Of a stretch of DNA of 64,000 nucleotides, positions 24,326-36,179 are shown one piece after another; position 1 is the first letter of the stretch; each line of letters starts with the position of its first letter. The notes under the pieces were generated by a model that saw only the letters and a program-made list of their open reading frames with translations, did no database searches and had not been told where the DNA came from. Source of the stretch: Apiospora phragmitis (Eukaryota > Ascomycota > Sordariomycetes > Amphisphaeriales > Apiosporaceae); the NCBI GenBank assembly GCA_038363925.1, contig JAQQWL010000016.1, forward strand, positions 1,765,566-1,829,565. The letters run 5' to 3'. The position numbers and the translations under genes were made by a program.

Positions 24326-24430
24326 TGCGATCGGAGGCGACGTGCGCCCAAATGACGAGGCTGCGGCGAAGGCTCAGGTCGGTAGATGGACCCCAACAAG
24401 AACCGCCGCCGCGAGGCCTTAAAGGATGCG
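24326..24430 (+). repeat. Dispersed repeat R2, copy 1
   Basis: Matches 62,921-63,010 over about 90 bp (CCCAAATGACGAGGCTGCGG core), with differences of C/T and G/A type. Confidence 0.65.
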
Positions 24431-24635
24431 TTAGGCTGCTACGTCGGGATTCCGGGAGACGGTCGAAAGAAGGGAAAAGAGGCCTGCTTAGAGTAAAGGT
24501 GCTGCAAGGTGGGGCGTAGGGCGGGGTTCTTGGGCCGAGGTACTCCACGTCGACCTGCCTGGCTTGATCAGCCGTAGCAGTAGCAGTCGCAGGCAGGCGA
24601 CCTGACTGACTTGACCTGACTGATTTGCTACCTCT

Positions 24636-24775
24636 TTCAGCCGCCAATTCCACCCCCACCTTCGATTCTTTTCCACCTTCAATTTCACGCCACCTCCAAT
24701 TCTCTCCCATGTTGCCTCTCCTTCGGCATCCTTTCGCGAGACTCAGCCGCCGCCCTAGGTGACTAGCGATTATTG
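24636..24775 (+). repeat. Dispersed repeat R3, copy 1
   Basis: CAGCCGCCAATT...CACC, then TTTCGCGAG...GCCGCC and TAGCGATTAT occur in the same order at 42,911-42,985, where the middle is shorter. Confidence 0.5.
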
Positions 24776-24934
24776 GTTGGGATTCCGGGTGCAGCACCAT
24801 TTGACAAAACCGACGATGCTAGGTACGTTCATCATTCTCTTCCGCCATCTTTTGGCAGTAATCTAAATCGCCTGCCAGACATCACCAGCATCAACTTTGT
24901 CCGTTCGAGGCGGGACCCCAGGCTACCTCGTACA

Positions 24935-25601
24935 ATGGCGTCTTCCCGCCTCCCGCCTCCCTCCTCCTTCATCCTCTGCGGCACAACGTCATGCGATACA
25001 CCTGGCTACGAAGAGCTATGCGACACTACAAGGGAACTACTCGTCGGCGATTGCGATGAAAAGGCTGTCTAGGAGGTACTCTACATGCTCGCCAACTGAG
25101 GTGACGACTTCACTTCCTTCATGAAGAATGCATGGCGCGGCTCAGGTATCCAAGACCCGAACCACCTGTCCCGCGTTTTGCACACTGCTTGGGGTGCCAA
25201 GAGACCCTACCAAGTCCCGCTTCGATCCCAGCGCCCTGGCTCTCCAGGACCAGATATGAAGATTGGACCGCTCCGAGTACAGTACACCGGACCGAACGCT
25301 CAGTCGCATGCAGGCTGACCTGCTCCTGGCGCTCATGAAGCAGAACCGCACAATGGGATGCAACCACGAGAGGTTACAGCATGACGGCTTGCGCGGCGTG
25401 CTCCGCGAGATCAAGATCGGCAGCTCGTCGTGGTGGGTGCCCGGTCAGGGTGGTCCAGATAACTACAAGGCCTGGGTCCGCGGGGATTACCAGACGGACG
25501 TCGAATCGAGTATCAGAGCCATAGCCTGGCTGGTTGCGGAATGGAACACGTTGCAGCGCGTGAGCTTGGCTGTGCCCGCACCGTTCGGGGGCAGCGCCTA
25601 A
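24935..25601 (+). pseudogene. WWVPG-family relic, copy 2
   Basis: A 45-codon frame from ATG 24,935 stops at 25,070. From 25,263 another frame reads QADLLLALMKQNRTMGC, then WWVPGQGGPDNYKAW, then GDYQTDVESSIRAIAWLVAEW, to a stop at 25,599-25,601. The second part aligns with the gene at 55-690. The region between the two frames is shifted or has stops. The first frame may be an upstream exon or unrelated. Function unknown. Confidence 0.45.
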
Positions 25602-26575
25602 ATGGAGTCGCATTGGGTCTGGTGTGGCTTCAAGGAGGACGAGGAGGAAAAGCGCGCAGCTAAGGCAGAACCGAAATAAAGGCTCCAAGGAAGGCCATCT
25701 AAGAGACGGGAGTTACGATAGGACAAGATATTCATCTGGCTGCCCTCGACGGGTATATTAGGCTTTAAATTGAATATTATATATAGCTACTTTATCGCGT
25801 TACATGTTCCTCGGCCCTGTATCATGATATATATTGCCCACTTCCTCTCCACTACCCGGCCGGCCCGTTTCTTCTGCTCCCGAAAGTATCGATTTAACCC
25901 AAGGCGGTACGGAGAACCTTACTCTTTCTGCTTTTAACTTTACTGGCATTCTCTATTAGGTTCTGGTGACGAGGACGATTCCGACGGCTCGCTTGTTTGC
26001 CGAAGCGTGCAACGGCTGGAACACGGCTGACTGAGAGGCAACCTGCGAGCTTTCCGGCCGCGACGCCTCCGCCGCCAAGACCTACGTCGGCGACTTCTGG
26101 ACGCCGGTAAACCGTTACAAGTCCTGGGCACCCTCGCCTCTCTTGCCCCGATCGTCGCATCGATTACTATGGCGTTGCGTTCGATCATCTTGTTGCGATG
26201 GACGACCCCGATCCTGACGTCTTGCAGGTTAACATTACCGAAGTAAAAGCGATGCAGGTGCTTACGGGACCGAATGGCTACCATTCAAAATAAATTGGGC
26301 GGATTATAGAGGGAAGATGGTTTTGGCTGTGCCGAGATATTATCAAAAGAGTGGATGAGTAAATAACTCTGTCGCCGAGCGAGTATTTTCAGTTCGGGGC
26401 CTGCACTGTAATGAATATGCTGGATTGGTATGTATGTATTCTCGAATCGATACTATTATCATACATGAAGTGTTCCGAAGCCGACATCCGACCCTGGGGC
26501 GCCAACCGCGACCTGCTGAGACGAGTGGCATTAGGTTGCAGGGTTTGAGCCTAGCGGATTATGGCATCACGGCAG
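25602..26575. other. Intergenic with a possible short relic
   Basis: Most of this stretch is empty. At 26,159-26,293 a frame IDYYGVAFDHLVAMDDPDPDV runs to TGPNGYHSK and a stop and could be the tail of a lost gene, and at about 26,090 FWTPVNRYKSW faintly recalls the WWVPG family. Neither is secure. Confidence 0.25.
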
Positions 26576-29007
26576 CTACCCAATGCTCCGTGTTATGCCA
26601 TGCTCTTGGAGAAGAATTCTCATATCCATTACGTCATTTGAAAATATCTCACCTTGGCCTCTTCCATTCCCTGGCTGGCGATCTGTCTTCCTGCCGTCCA
26701 ACTTGCTCGGGGTATGCTTTCGCTTGTTTGGCACCAACTGCGCCAGCGGACGTCGAGACAGTTGGAGCAGTGACGCCCGTTCAAAGTCAATCAGCATAAC
26801 GCCATTCGTGTCAGGATTGAACAACAGATTCGCCTGTCGCACATCGTGGTGAATGACCCCTGCGCGGTGTAAAGCCCCCAGAGCCCGAAAAGCCTCATTC
26901 TGGAGGCATTTCTGGCTGTCGCTCAACCTCTGCGGAATACTAGTACCGCCCCAAGATAGGAATGACATATGCACAATATAGACGCGATGGTCGTAGTAAT
27001 AGGTCTTGCTCATGGACCGGAGGTCAATGGCGCCCAGGAACACGGGCACATATACACCTTGGATAGGCCTGAGCCGCTGATAGATTGCAGCCTCGTGCTC
27101 GAGGTCCTGACAAAAGCCTGTACAGTGCCCTTGCTGATAAATGTGTAGCTATACGCAAGGAGGGTTACTTTAAAAAGGACACTCCGCGCACCACCTTGGC
27201 CTAGCGGCGTGATCCCGTCGTCAAGAGACTGTTTTAGCTGTTCTCGGAGGAGACGGATCCACTCTGCATGATTGATCGGATGATGCTCACGGTCGCCTGC
27301 GTCACCTTGGCGGTGAAGCATCACGTTTGGACATTTCGAATCCAGGAACCTTCCTTGGGCCAGCCCCAAAAGGCATCTTTGGGAACAGTATCGCTGCTCC
27401 CGTGCGTCGCTTCCTTGTGGAGGAGGCCGATGCGCCAGCCGCCGGCTGCGCCGAACTCCTTTTGGTCCTGCGGGGTGGGGGTATCCGGTGGTCTTGGTGC
27501 TACTTCATCATCGTCAGATGACTCCGGCAGATCCTTTCTTGACTGTCCTTCACGTACTTCACTACTGGATCAGCGTTTCCGTTGGCGTAGGACATACGGC
27601 GAGCGGCGCGGTGAGCGATCGACCTCTTCGTAGGTCGTCGGGATATAGCAAGACGCGTTATCTGACGATGCCGATCGTTCATTTTCGGGAACAGAACGTA
27701 GTGTTATTTCGAAATCCTTAGCCCAGGTCTTAAGGCCATTTATAGCTCTCCGGCGCTCCTCTTGCCCGTGCTGTTGACGTTCGCCAGGCGCGCCGAGAGC
27801 TACTAGTGTGAACGCTAAGTATTGGCCGATAGCTGAGCAGACGTTAATATTATTCGGATGAGCCAATACCTCTGGACTAGGCTCTGCCAAATGATAGTAC
27901 AGAGTCTGGGGCTCTGGCCCAATCAACGTGAAGAAATATAATCGCCTCGCCCGTCGTAAGCAGGCCATACTCGAGACCACTTTCACTATATAATGATATG
28001 TCTGTGTGATAGTAGATGCTACTAGCTTTTTTGCGTAATACTGAAAGCGTGCGTCGGGGTCGGCAGAGGTCGGTATTAACTTTCGATTTACTACTTCTCT
28101 ATAGATGTCCATCGCCCGAAGCCCGACACGAAGGTGCGTAACGATAAGCTTGTGAGGCGGCTTGTATTCGCAGACATAGACCATGGTACGTAGTGCCGAA
28201 ATGGAGCTGTCGTTCTCGGTAAACACATATCTGATCTGGTCGCAGTTAGTAGAGATTACGTCGGTGGTTTGGCGTCCGAGGCGGTGATGCGGGAGTTTCT
28301 CTTACTACGACCTCCTTGGCGACATTACTGATGGCGTGAGGATGGTTCTTAAAGATAATACCATCTCTAATTTAATAGGCGCTGCTAACTTCTTCCACTC
28401 TTTTTAGCTGCTGTAGAATGGCCCTGACCGGATCCTCCACGTTATTATATAGAAAATATTCGAGGGTCTTTTCGTCCGCGATCGGCCGCTGCGAGATTCT
28501 ATTTCCGAGGCCGGCCAGGAAGTTTCGGTTCTCGAAAACACGGCTCTCGGTAGGGAAAGTATCGTAAAGTGTTCCAAAGACGATTCTTTGCTGCTCGATA
28601 AAGTCGGGCCATAGCCTCAGGTTCTTCGGCCACCATTTGTCACGAGGATTAGTTATGGGGCCCTTCGAAGTCAGCTACGGGTCTGGTTCGATGGCGAACC
28701 TAGAGAACACGGAGACATGGCAAGCGGCGATGTATTCGTCGAATGTTATTGGTCGTGTCTGTTCTTCGGAGGTATCGGCGCGTTGCTGCTCTTTCTCGGC
28801 GCGTTGCTGCTCTTTCTCGGCGCGTTGCTGCTCCCTATCGGCGCGTCGTCGCTCCTCCTGTCGTCCTCTCTCCGCTTCTTCTGCGCGTAGTCGCTCGTCC
28901 TCGGCGCGTAGTCGCTCCTTCTCTCGATCTTTCTCTGCTTCTTCAACGCGTCTTAAAGCCTCTCGTAATAGGTTTTCCAGCTCGTTTGGATTCCTCTGTT
29001 CAGTCAT
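26576..29007 (-). pseudogene. Fungal protein-kinase-like gene with N-terminal coiled coil, RIP-damaged
   Basis: Reading leftward from ATG 29,007, a charged coiled coil (EEAEKDREKERLRAE..., EQQRAEK repeats) leads to TFDEYIAACHVSVFSRFA. A TAG follows at about 28,673, then a well-preserved stretch (ITNPRDKWWPKNLRLWPDF to EKTLEYFLYNNVEDPVRAI). Two further stops (AY*IRDGII, LY*LRPDQI) look like CAA to TAA changes. The frame shifts near 28,230, runs 28,226-27,570 (ITQTYHYIVK, GQYLAFTLVALG), shifts again, and ends with a kinase-like C-lobe: ITPLGQGGARSVLFKV, AGVIHHDVRQANLLF (catalytic loop, HxD) and GVMLIDFERA (DFE for DFG), with another slip near 27,115. I recognise this as a multicopy fungal family annotated as protein kinase. 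With at least three nonsense codons and three slips, this copy is dead. Confidence 0.75.
28776..28858 (-). repeat. 21-bp tandem repeat inside the coiled coil
   Basis: A 21-bp unit (CGGCGCGTTGCTGCTCTTTCT and variants) is repeated about three to four times. In frame it encodes the heptad-like EQQRAEK, matching a coiled-coil periodicity, so length changes would keep both frame and register. Confidence 0.75.
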
Positions 29008-29191
29008 GATGCATGAATTAATATTGTGGTAAACAATATGGCATTAACTTCCACTTGTGCTGGTGTTTTGAGGTGCCGCCTAATTAAAATGGGCCCACTA
29101 AGCGTTGCGCGGGGTTACGGTTATCAGCAGCATTCGCAAGACATTGTGCAGGTACAAACAAGCCTACTGTGCTTTAGTACAGTCCATCTGT

Positions 29192-29282
29192 GTGCACTAT
29201 CAGCCCTACCAATGGGGTTTAATGACATTTTTCCAATCGCGACTCGGTTGGGAGAAGATGATTGGTTACCTGCGACTCTTCG
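29192..29282 (+). repeat. Dispersed repeat R1, copy 2
   Basis: CAGCCCTACCAATGGGGTTT then GGGAGAAGATGATTGGTTAC, same order and spacing as the other R1 copies. Confidence 0.65.
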
Positions 29283-30725
29283 CTACGGTAGTGTTCGCCC
29301 ACTGACCAAGTACTCTCCGATCTTCATACCTTCCCCTCCTATCCCCAAATCATGACCCCGGCATCTGGGTTTTCCAACATCCCAGTCACCTCGTCACCTG
29401 TCGTATGCATCCATTTTTTATCATCGAGTGCTGCAAAGGACGGCGGAAATGCATAAATGACTATGAGGCAGCTTGGTTGCTCACAATATCAAACCCTAAG
29501 CGCTGGCTCTATCGTGGCCGGGCTCTGATACAGGTTATGTCTTGAGTCACTGCTTATCGAGACCGCGTGGGACAAAGGACTATTCGGAAGGTGGCCAGAA
29601 ACAATCACGAAACGCGACAGGGGCAAGTCAAATACGGATAGGACTTTTACTTCTTTGCATGCCTTGCTCGACTTGCCGTCATCACTTTCCAAACCAGAAG
29701 AAGGCTGTTCCCAAGGACTGTGGTTTTGGAGAGTGGGAAGGGGTGGTGCAGGGAGCAATTATGGGCCTGAACCTAATAAGGATACCTACATACGGAGGAT
29801 TGATACTCGATATTTTTTTAGTATCTACAGCCAGTCTTTGGTAGGATGATTTGGGGATTGCACCAGGCTCTAAGAGCAAAAGACACTTTTGACCTAGTTT
29901 CTCTCCGTATAAAGTAAAGTGATGCACAGCGTGGCCCTACCGCCGGCAAATTCGTTTAGTTTGACGCAGAAAAAGTCGAGTTAACCCCTATCCACCTCGA
30001 AAAAGATCGACAGTACTGTACGCTCGCCAGTGGTATCGGTCCAAAGCTCTCGCGTTTTCATACCTATTAGCAGCTTGGAAGCGGTCCGACCATGGTAAAC
30101 AAGTAAAGAGTTCCATGTACTTGAAAGGAGCATCATAGCTCTATCCCAGTTCGTGGTACAAGGATCAAGCAGGGACAGACCGACAAGTACCAGAGTCATG
30201 ATAGCAATCGAAACCGTGGTAATCAGGGTTGACAACTAATTAGGAGCCGTTTCAACCAAGCCACCATACTATAGCAGACTATGCAGTTGTGAGGAACAAA
30301 AAGGTTATTTCCGCTACCATAATATCGTAGAACGACATAGTCATAACGTCAGTTGTATATATAGCTAGCTATACTGTTCTTGATTAATAGGTATCTGGTA
30401 GAGCAGCTCATTGGGGGTTAAGGGAGCTAATAAGGGGTCTTGCGTGTTTAAAGATAGTACCTGCACCCTAGTAGTCCGTTACCTCCGTGTAATTTCAATA
30501 CTAACCTGCTAGGCAATCTACTATAAAAAGGCTCTTTGCGTAAATGGGAAATCTCCCCTTTCTTCCCCTTCTCCCCCATCATTGTGTGTGTCTACTGTCC
30601 ATAAGCGACAGCACGGTCTCGCGACTATCATTTACAGCCATCGGCTACTACCGAGTTTCCCGATATCGTGGACACCTATAAGGTCGATGAATGATATGAA
30701 GTGAGCTATCTGTCTTGCTCGCCAG
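29283..30725. other. Intergenic, mostly without recognisable genes
   Basis: The only frame of note is minus-strand 30,235-29,981 (84 codons) with a hydrophobic N-terminus (STLITTVSIAIMTLVLVGLS), which could be a signal or membrane segment. I cannot assign it to a family. The rest appears empty. Confidence 0.3.
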
Positions 30726-31195
30726 TTTCTTCTCTTACGAGTCCATAGTTCTGAGCAAGCCGTCCCCAACAAGCCGTCCAACCTCTCCGACTATGTCGAG
30801 GGTTGCCATGAACCTGCCGAGTCCGGAACCCCGACTTCTGTCGCCAGCTCGACACGGTATAGGGGCCTACAATCGCAACCCACCGAAACCAATGAAAATG
30901 AGTGTCACCCATCTAAGCAGGGCTTCGAACAGGATTTCGCACATGATGAATTCCAAAAACGTGAGCGTGATGTGGATGAGCTTGCAGAAGAGATCCAGAG
31001 TCAGACCCAGCACGGCCTTCACGAAGAACCTGATCACAACCGGAAAGGGCGTAGAATTGCACATGATTAGGAATTGCGATTAAGCCGCCGCAGATCTCGC
31101 CGGTCCGCACGAATCCGTCAACGTGAACTTACCACTTGGATTTACCGGGACGTGCGATAATCGAAACGAAAACAGCAGAAAATGATGGAAAGATC
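30726..31195 (+). pseudogene. 'Family B' repeat-borne ORF, copy 1
   Basis: The frame reads NKPSNLSDYVEGCHEPAESG, then ENECHPSKQGFEQDF, then DEFQKRERDVDELAEEIQSQ, to a stop at 31,068-31,070; arginine-rich residues follow. The same protein words, decayed, occur on the minus strand at 37,250-37,640, and the nucleotide match continues downstream through GATAATCGAAACGAA. It is therefore a mobile or duplicated sequence with a hydrophilic, probably helical product. Possibly a gag-like or accessory transposon protein; not identified. Confidence 0.45.
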
Positions 31196-31246
31196 TAAAT
31201 AACTTACTTTAATAGCTACTAATATAGCCCCTTTTATTACCCTAGT

Positions 31247-31789
31247 TTGTTTATTGCTAACGGTCTCGCGTTAATGAATATAGACATTATTGACGCTGCC
31301 AGCGTTAAGGCTTCCTGTAATAGGGTCTTGCTTCAAGAAGTTACAGACTCAGGGTTTTTTCATGATTACAAAGAGAAACTCATTTTCCTCCCACGTCTTG
31401 AGGTTATTCCTTTCCGGTGTTTCCATCACATTCTCCCAGTTCAAGGCCTGCTGGAGTCTAACGAGGAGGTCTGCTACTTCCTCGTCTATCGAGAAGGAGA
31501 TCTTTGGTCCGACAGCGAAGGAATCATTCCGGAGACTAGCCTACACTGCGAGGTCTTCTGTGCGGCGGGCGCCAATGCTCTCAAAGCAGGGAGCTTGCGT
31601 GTCTGCGGTGAGTTGGGGGCCTCGCCACGCCACACCGATGGCCAATGCTGGTCCCACCATTCGGAGCCCCTGAGCGCAGGCCCTGAGCGAAGCCTTCAAA
31701 GCATGAAAGGAGAAATCGGCTTGTCCATTCACAAGCGAAATAGCTACTTCGATAACCCATACATGCTACTATTGAAGCATCGCTTATAG
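31247..31789 (+). CDS. Hypothetical ORF, 180 codons, strand uncertain
   Basis: An uninterrupted plus-strand frame starts at 31,247. The opposite strand also looks protein-like (KISFSIDEEVADLLVRLQQALNWENV...TWEENEFLFVIMKKP) but contains a stop after EDLAV. No motif is recognisable on either strand. One of the two is probably a remnant of a real gene. Confidence 0.25.
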   Translation: MFIANGLALMNIDIIDAASVKASCNRVLLQEVTDSGFFHDYKEKLIFLPRLEVIPFRCFHHILPVQGLLESNEEVCYFLVYREGDLWSDSEGIIPETSLHCEVFCAAGANALKAGSLRVCGELGASPRHTDGQCWSHHSEPLSAGPERSLQSMKGEIGLSIHKRNSYFDNPYMLLLKHRL

Positions 31790-34221
31790 TGGATCTTTCC
31801 TCTTGTTTTTCCCCATTTCCTATTCATGAGTTCCCTTACATACCCTAACCAGTATTTACCAAGTTCCTTTACTTGGAGCTGAATATTATGAAAACGAACC
31901 CAGTATTTCTTGCTGCCTTCGTGTTCAAAGTCGCCAAGGATGATTGCGTCGAAAATGGGGCGAGTCTCTCCCTGGGGAGGTCGGTTTGGACATTTTATAA
32001 TGATGGGTGGTAATGATGGAAGGTATATAGTCTAAAAGAAGCAGTGGGATGAAGGTGGGAAAGTTCAAAGACATCGACGCGGGGGCGTCGAAAGTTTAAA
32101 TAGCCAGCGCTTTCCTGAGGCATCCTCCTTGAAGTCCTGACAAGCCAAACTGAGTGTGGCAGCCGTCGTCGGAAGTGCAGTCGTGACCTCCGTTTATCTG
32201 TTGTCTATGAGCACTCGAAAAGGGAATCAAGTAGCAGCTGGGTCTCGAAAAGCTAAGTTACGTTGAAGCTACCCAGTCATACTGGGGAGAGAGCCGGAAG
32301 GAGAGAGATTGCAGCCTTTTCCTGACAGAAGCTGCTGGATACCGGCGTTTCCGTGCTGGGCAGCGATATGCATCGACATAAGGAATACAAGAGGTATCTT
32401 ACTGCCAGTCGAGTCCCTTTGACAAAAGGAGCCCCAAAGTAGGTACCTTCTAGGGACAGTAATTTGGCCGAGCTGGGTCTGAGATTTTAGGCTGGTGTCG
32501 AGTATAATTACAAAATGTGCCGCATGATTAACTCACACAAGAAGAACCTTATTATTGCGTCGGTTTTTATGAGTGCCGCGGAAAGGGTGGTTGCTTCGGT
32601 CCAGCGGTTGTGTATGTCTCGACTCTGGACTTTGTTTAGCAGGTGCTAATAGCTAACCAAGGTCGTTTATTCCGAGTACCTCACGAAGCTCAGGAGAAGG
32701 TCGAGATTCCGTCTCTCCTGTTAGCAGCCGTGCTTGAGTAAGGGAACGTAACGATGCCTCGGGATCCATTAGGATATGGGTCTCCAGGACGCGCGAGGAT
32801 GGCAAGAAGGGCCAGTTGGGGCAGGTCGTAATCCGGCAACCCCGGGACTTGGGCAAAGGATATTGGCCCTGATCCATTCAACATGGCTCTAGTGCATTCG
32901 GCAATTAAAAGAACGAAACAACGTGGAAATAAACAATAGCATAACCCTATGTATGTTTTCTCGTAATTAGATAATTTACCTGCTGGCTAAGCCAGTTCCC
33001 TACCCCTAACCGTATAAGCTACCCGGTAAGTCAGCTCCCCTGACTGTAATTACTAGAACTTGAAAAGCTAGCAGAGCAGCCAACGAACGAGTCCCAGTGC
33101 AGGTCAACTTCCCACAATAGACTAAAGTCGAAGACTTTATGGTAAGGCGTGTTTTAGAGACCCGGCGCAAGACTGAAAGGGTTATGTTGTAGCGCCCTGA
33201 ATGATGCCATCAAGTCTATCCTTGCCCACGCACCCGGGGGGCGATCCCAATTCCTTTTCCCTGTACACTTTGTATCCTGGTTGGCTTCAACTGTTTATAT
33301 GTTGCCCCCTTGAATCCTCGGACACGCTTCCTCGGCCACATTCATTATATAAATACCAATTCCAGCGTACTCCTTTCCTGCACTGCTTCGATACTAATCT
33401 TTTTCTACCTAAGACTTGCGCGACCCTCGTTATAAATCCTACCTTGAGCAACCATCATACTTGGTCTGGCTTCCTGCCTGCTATAACCTTACTATTTCAG
33501 CACTCTTCCTGAAGTAGCTCACTACCCGTTAAATGTCAACGCCCCTACAATTGCTGTCTTATCGCCTCCTACACTTCTTCAAGTTTAACCCACGGCATCA
33601 CACGCATTACAATCTTCCTCGCGACTAGATTCCTCGCGTAAGATCGCAGCTGTTATTTATGAAATAAAAGTTACTAACTATACCTTTATTCCAGAACGTC
33701 CCTGGGCGGTGTACATCCTTTGTATAAGTTATTATGCTTAATATAAAGTTGCAAAGCTTTGTTAACGTGGGACGAGGTGCATACGACGCACGCAACTGGT
33801 GTGTCCAAGCCTCCCCCCCAAGCCGAAACCATCATGTGAGCAGCCAATTTGATGTGGCAGCACACTACCGCATGGTTCAGCAGAAGATGGAGGCCCATCA
33901 AGGTTTCAGGACGGGCTTATGTGCTCCATGCAGCGAGCGCATGTTTAGAGGGGATGATTTGGTATGCGCTCAGACATCAAGGACCTGTATATATAACATG
34001 ATAAAGACCCGGTAGATAGATGCGAGGCCAAGGCTTTGAAAACCCGCCATCTCAGGACCTATCTAGCGGTCCAACTGCTCACACACCATAATCTATTTAA
34101 GCCTTAGAAACATGCTCGCAGGAACATGTTCGTAGGACTACTCATAATCTTTTCGAATGTATTCAGGAGTGATTGCCACATCGCCTTCTTAGTCCTCAAT
34201 CCTGGCACTTGTGAGGAGCAA
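31790..34221. other. Gene-poor spacer
   Basis: 2.4 kb with only short frames (such as 33,201-33,512 plus and 32,653-32,877 minus), none with recognisable motifs. Composition becomes AT-rich toward the right. Confidence 0.4.
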
Positions 34222-35045
34222 AAAGGGGGTGGCTAGACTTTTTAGCTAAGATAACCCCCCCACTCGCTGACCCCCCCTCTCAATGCCATTGGGAAAGCTT
34301 ATTTTCCCACCTAAATCGCTTAAGTCCGATTTATAATATAAAATTAAACAGAATTAGTAAAAATACCGTCTCTTTTATTTAAAATCGTTTATAAAATAAT
34401 GAAAATTCCTATATAAAGGTATAAAAATAATTAAATTTATTAATAGAGTTATAAGCTCTCGATACTTTTATACCTATTTTATATATAAACTTCCTTTATG
34501 AATAATTCTTTACCCCTTTATATAAAAGATTTAAAATTTTGAAGGTATATTATTTAAAGAGATTATAATCGAGTTATATTCACTCCTTTATAATAAGTAA
34601 TTTATTTATAGAGTTATAAAGCTTTAAAAATTCCCTTGATAAAAATTTCGTAGGAAACTTTATTTCAAAAATGAAAATTAATATAACTCCTTCAATAATT
34701 ATTTTTATTCTTTATCATTTTAATATTCTATACTCTTTTATAGTTATTTTAAAATTATCAAACTTTTTTTTAAGTTTATATTAATATTTAAAGAGTTGTA
34801 ATACCCCTTTTTAAGGTATAAAAGATCGAGAGTTAATTACTCGATTAATGATTTTAATTATTTTTATATAACTTCATAGGAATTTGTATTATTTTATATA
34901 CGAATTTTAATAAAAGAAACGGTATTTTAAGCTATTTTATTCGATTTTATATATATAGCTAGATTTAGACGATTTTGGTGAGAAAAGGGGGTCAGCGAGG
35001 GAGGGGGTCAGCGATTGGGGGAGTCATCTTATAAGAAAGCGTGGC
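34222..35045. mobile_element. AT-rich element with GC-rich terminal inverted repeats
   Basis: The left end (about 34,222-34,292) contains TAAGATAACCCCCCC then CGCTGACCCCCCC. The reverse complement of the right end (about 34,975-35,045) contains TAAGATGACTCCCCC, CGCTGACCCCC twice, and AAAATCG matching the left AAATCG. The inverted repeats are about 50-70 bp. Between them lie roughly 680 bp of extremely AT-rich sequence with no coding frame. This is the layout of a non-autonomous, MITE-like DNA transposon whose interior was heavily mutated. No clear target-site duplication was established. Confidence 0.65.
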
Positions 35046-35079
35046 TGTGCCAACATGGCTGCTAACTACGGTGGTGACC

Positions 35080-35160
35080 AATTGGTCTCCCCTAATTGAG
35101 TCGCTATCTGTATGAGTATTATGAGCTCCCATTGGTAGAGCTAGTAGTGTATTAACTGGA
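35080..35160 (-). repeat. Dispersed repeat R1, copy 3 (diverged)
   Basis: On the minus strand TAGCTCTACCAATGGGAG then GCGACTC and GACCAATTGGTCACC follow the same order as R1 elsewhere. It lies directly between the AT-rich element and the dynamin fragment. Confidence 0.5.
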
Positions 35161-35214
35161 TGTAGAATTGATATTATTCAATCTCCTTTCAATCTTGATC
35201 AAAGAGATGCACTG

Positions 35215-35727
35215 ATGTCTGCGGACATTATCGAAGAGCGGCGACAAGAAAGGCTGAAAGCACGATTGCAACCCTTGTTTCCCGGCAACGTCGCACACGC
35301 GTCAAACATGAACTGCAGCCGTGGCCTCCACAATGAAAAGTTCGAACCGGGTCTTGAGCTGAGTAAGGTTATCTCCGCCTGTATGAAGAGCAACGCAACA
35401 ACCACTGTCGACATGGACAAGTTCAGCGGCGAGGAGGCCCTAGACTGTTTGCGAGCTATCTATAAGGTGCAGTACAAGATCTTTATCGCCAACGTGACAA
35501 CTCAGGTGATTGAGCGGCAGATGATCTGGGAGCTTGATAAGGTATTTTCTCCGTTGGTCGTCATCGGTATGGTAGACGCCGAGGCCGAGGCTATCGCTTC
35601 GGAACGGCCATCAACTACGCGGCGGAGGGTCTTCCTGGCGAACCGTGTTCAGAAGTTAGAGGAAGACCGCCAGATATTCCATGTGTTGATTGGTACACAG
35701 CCTGTGCCCAAGCTGCGTGGGAATTGA
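35215..35727 (+). pseudogene. Dynamin-like GTPase effector-domain fragment
   Basis: A 170-codon intact frame begins in the middle of a dynamin: IIEERRQERLKARLQPL, NCSRGLH, EKFEPGLELSKVISACMKSN, and TTVDMDKFSGEEALDCLRAI are nearly identical to dynamin-like GTPase 1. It continues past QVIE with RQMIWELDKVFSPLVVIGMV to QPVPKLRGN, a natural C-terminus missing from dynamin 1. No GTPase domain lies upstream, so this is a 3' gene fragment left after duplication and transposon insertion. It documents the original end of the gene at 4.4-6.7 kb. Confidence 0.8.
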
Positions 35728-36179
35728 ATGAATGGGGTACATGTACGGCACTGTTAGTTTTAGCAGCTGAACCGCGGGTAATGGACCGCAATGGGATTTG
35801 ATAAACGTAGGCTATGCTTTGTATGTAATGCGTTTGATAGAGCAGGATATGAAGCCCGAGAAAAGTTCTAAATACTGCTATACTGGTTAAGAGAGCCGCT
35901 TTGCATGATGCTACTTGGCTATACGGAAGGATTGAAAGATTCAATAGGCACTTGCTTGGGTGATATTGCAGTAATAATCAGCCACGAGCTTGATTAATTT
36001 TGTGTATTAATTAGACTAAAAGCAACAAATATAGCACAGTTCAAGCCGAAGGCAGACAGCAAACGTCGCCCCGGTGCTAATAGCTACGAAGTAGAATGCT
36101 AATTCGAAATAACCACAATACGAAGCCAACGTAAAAAAGGCACTCCCGAACATGGGGTAAGGTAGGTAAACTTTACAGC
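35728..36179. other. Intergenic
   Basis: No frame or motif of note. It separates the converging dynamin fragment and the coiled-coil gene. Confidence 0.4.

Larger units (their letters stand above)
24138..24934. other. Promoter side of the APH gene and repeat relics
   Basis: Apart from the two repeat blocks listed separately I see no gene. The first 150 bp left of 24,290 presumably carry the promoter of the minus-strand APH-like kinase. Confidence 0.4.

Noticed and set aside
28637..29032. Ser/Arg-rich plus-strand ORFs with repeats
   Set aside because: Antisense reading of the EQQRAEK coiled-coil repeat of the kinase pseudogene.
30391..30430. tRNA-like GGTAGAGCAG stretch
   Set aside because: No matching acceptor stem or T-arm with GGTTCRA is found at proper spacing. 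No tRNA gene was found anywhere in the window.
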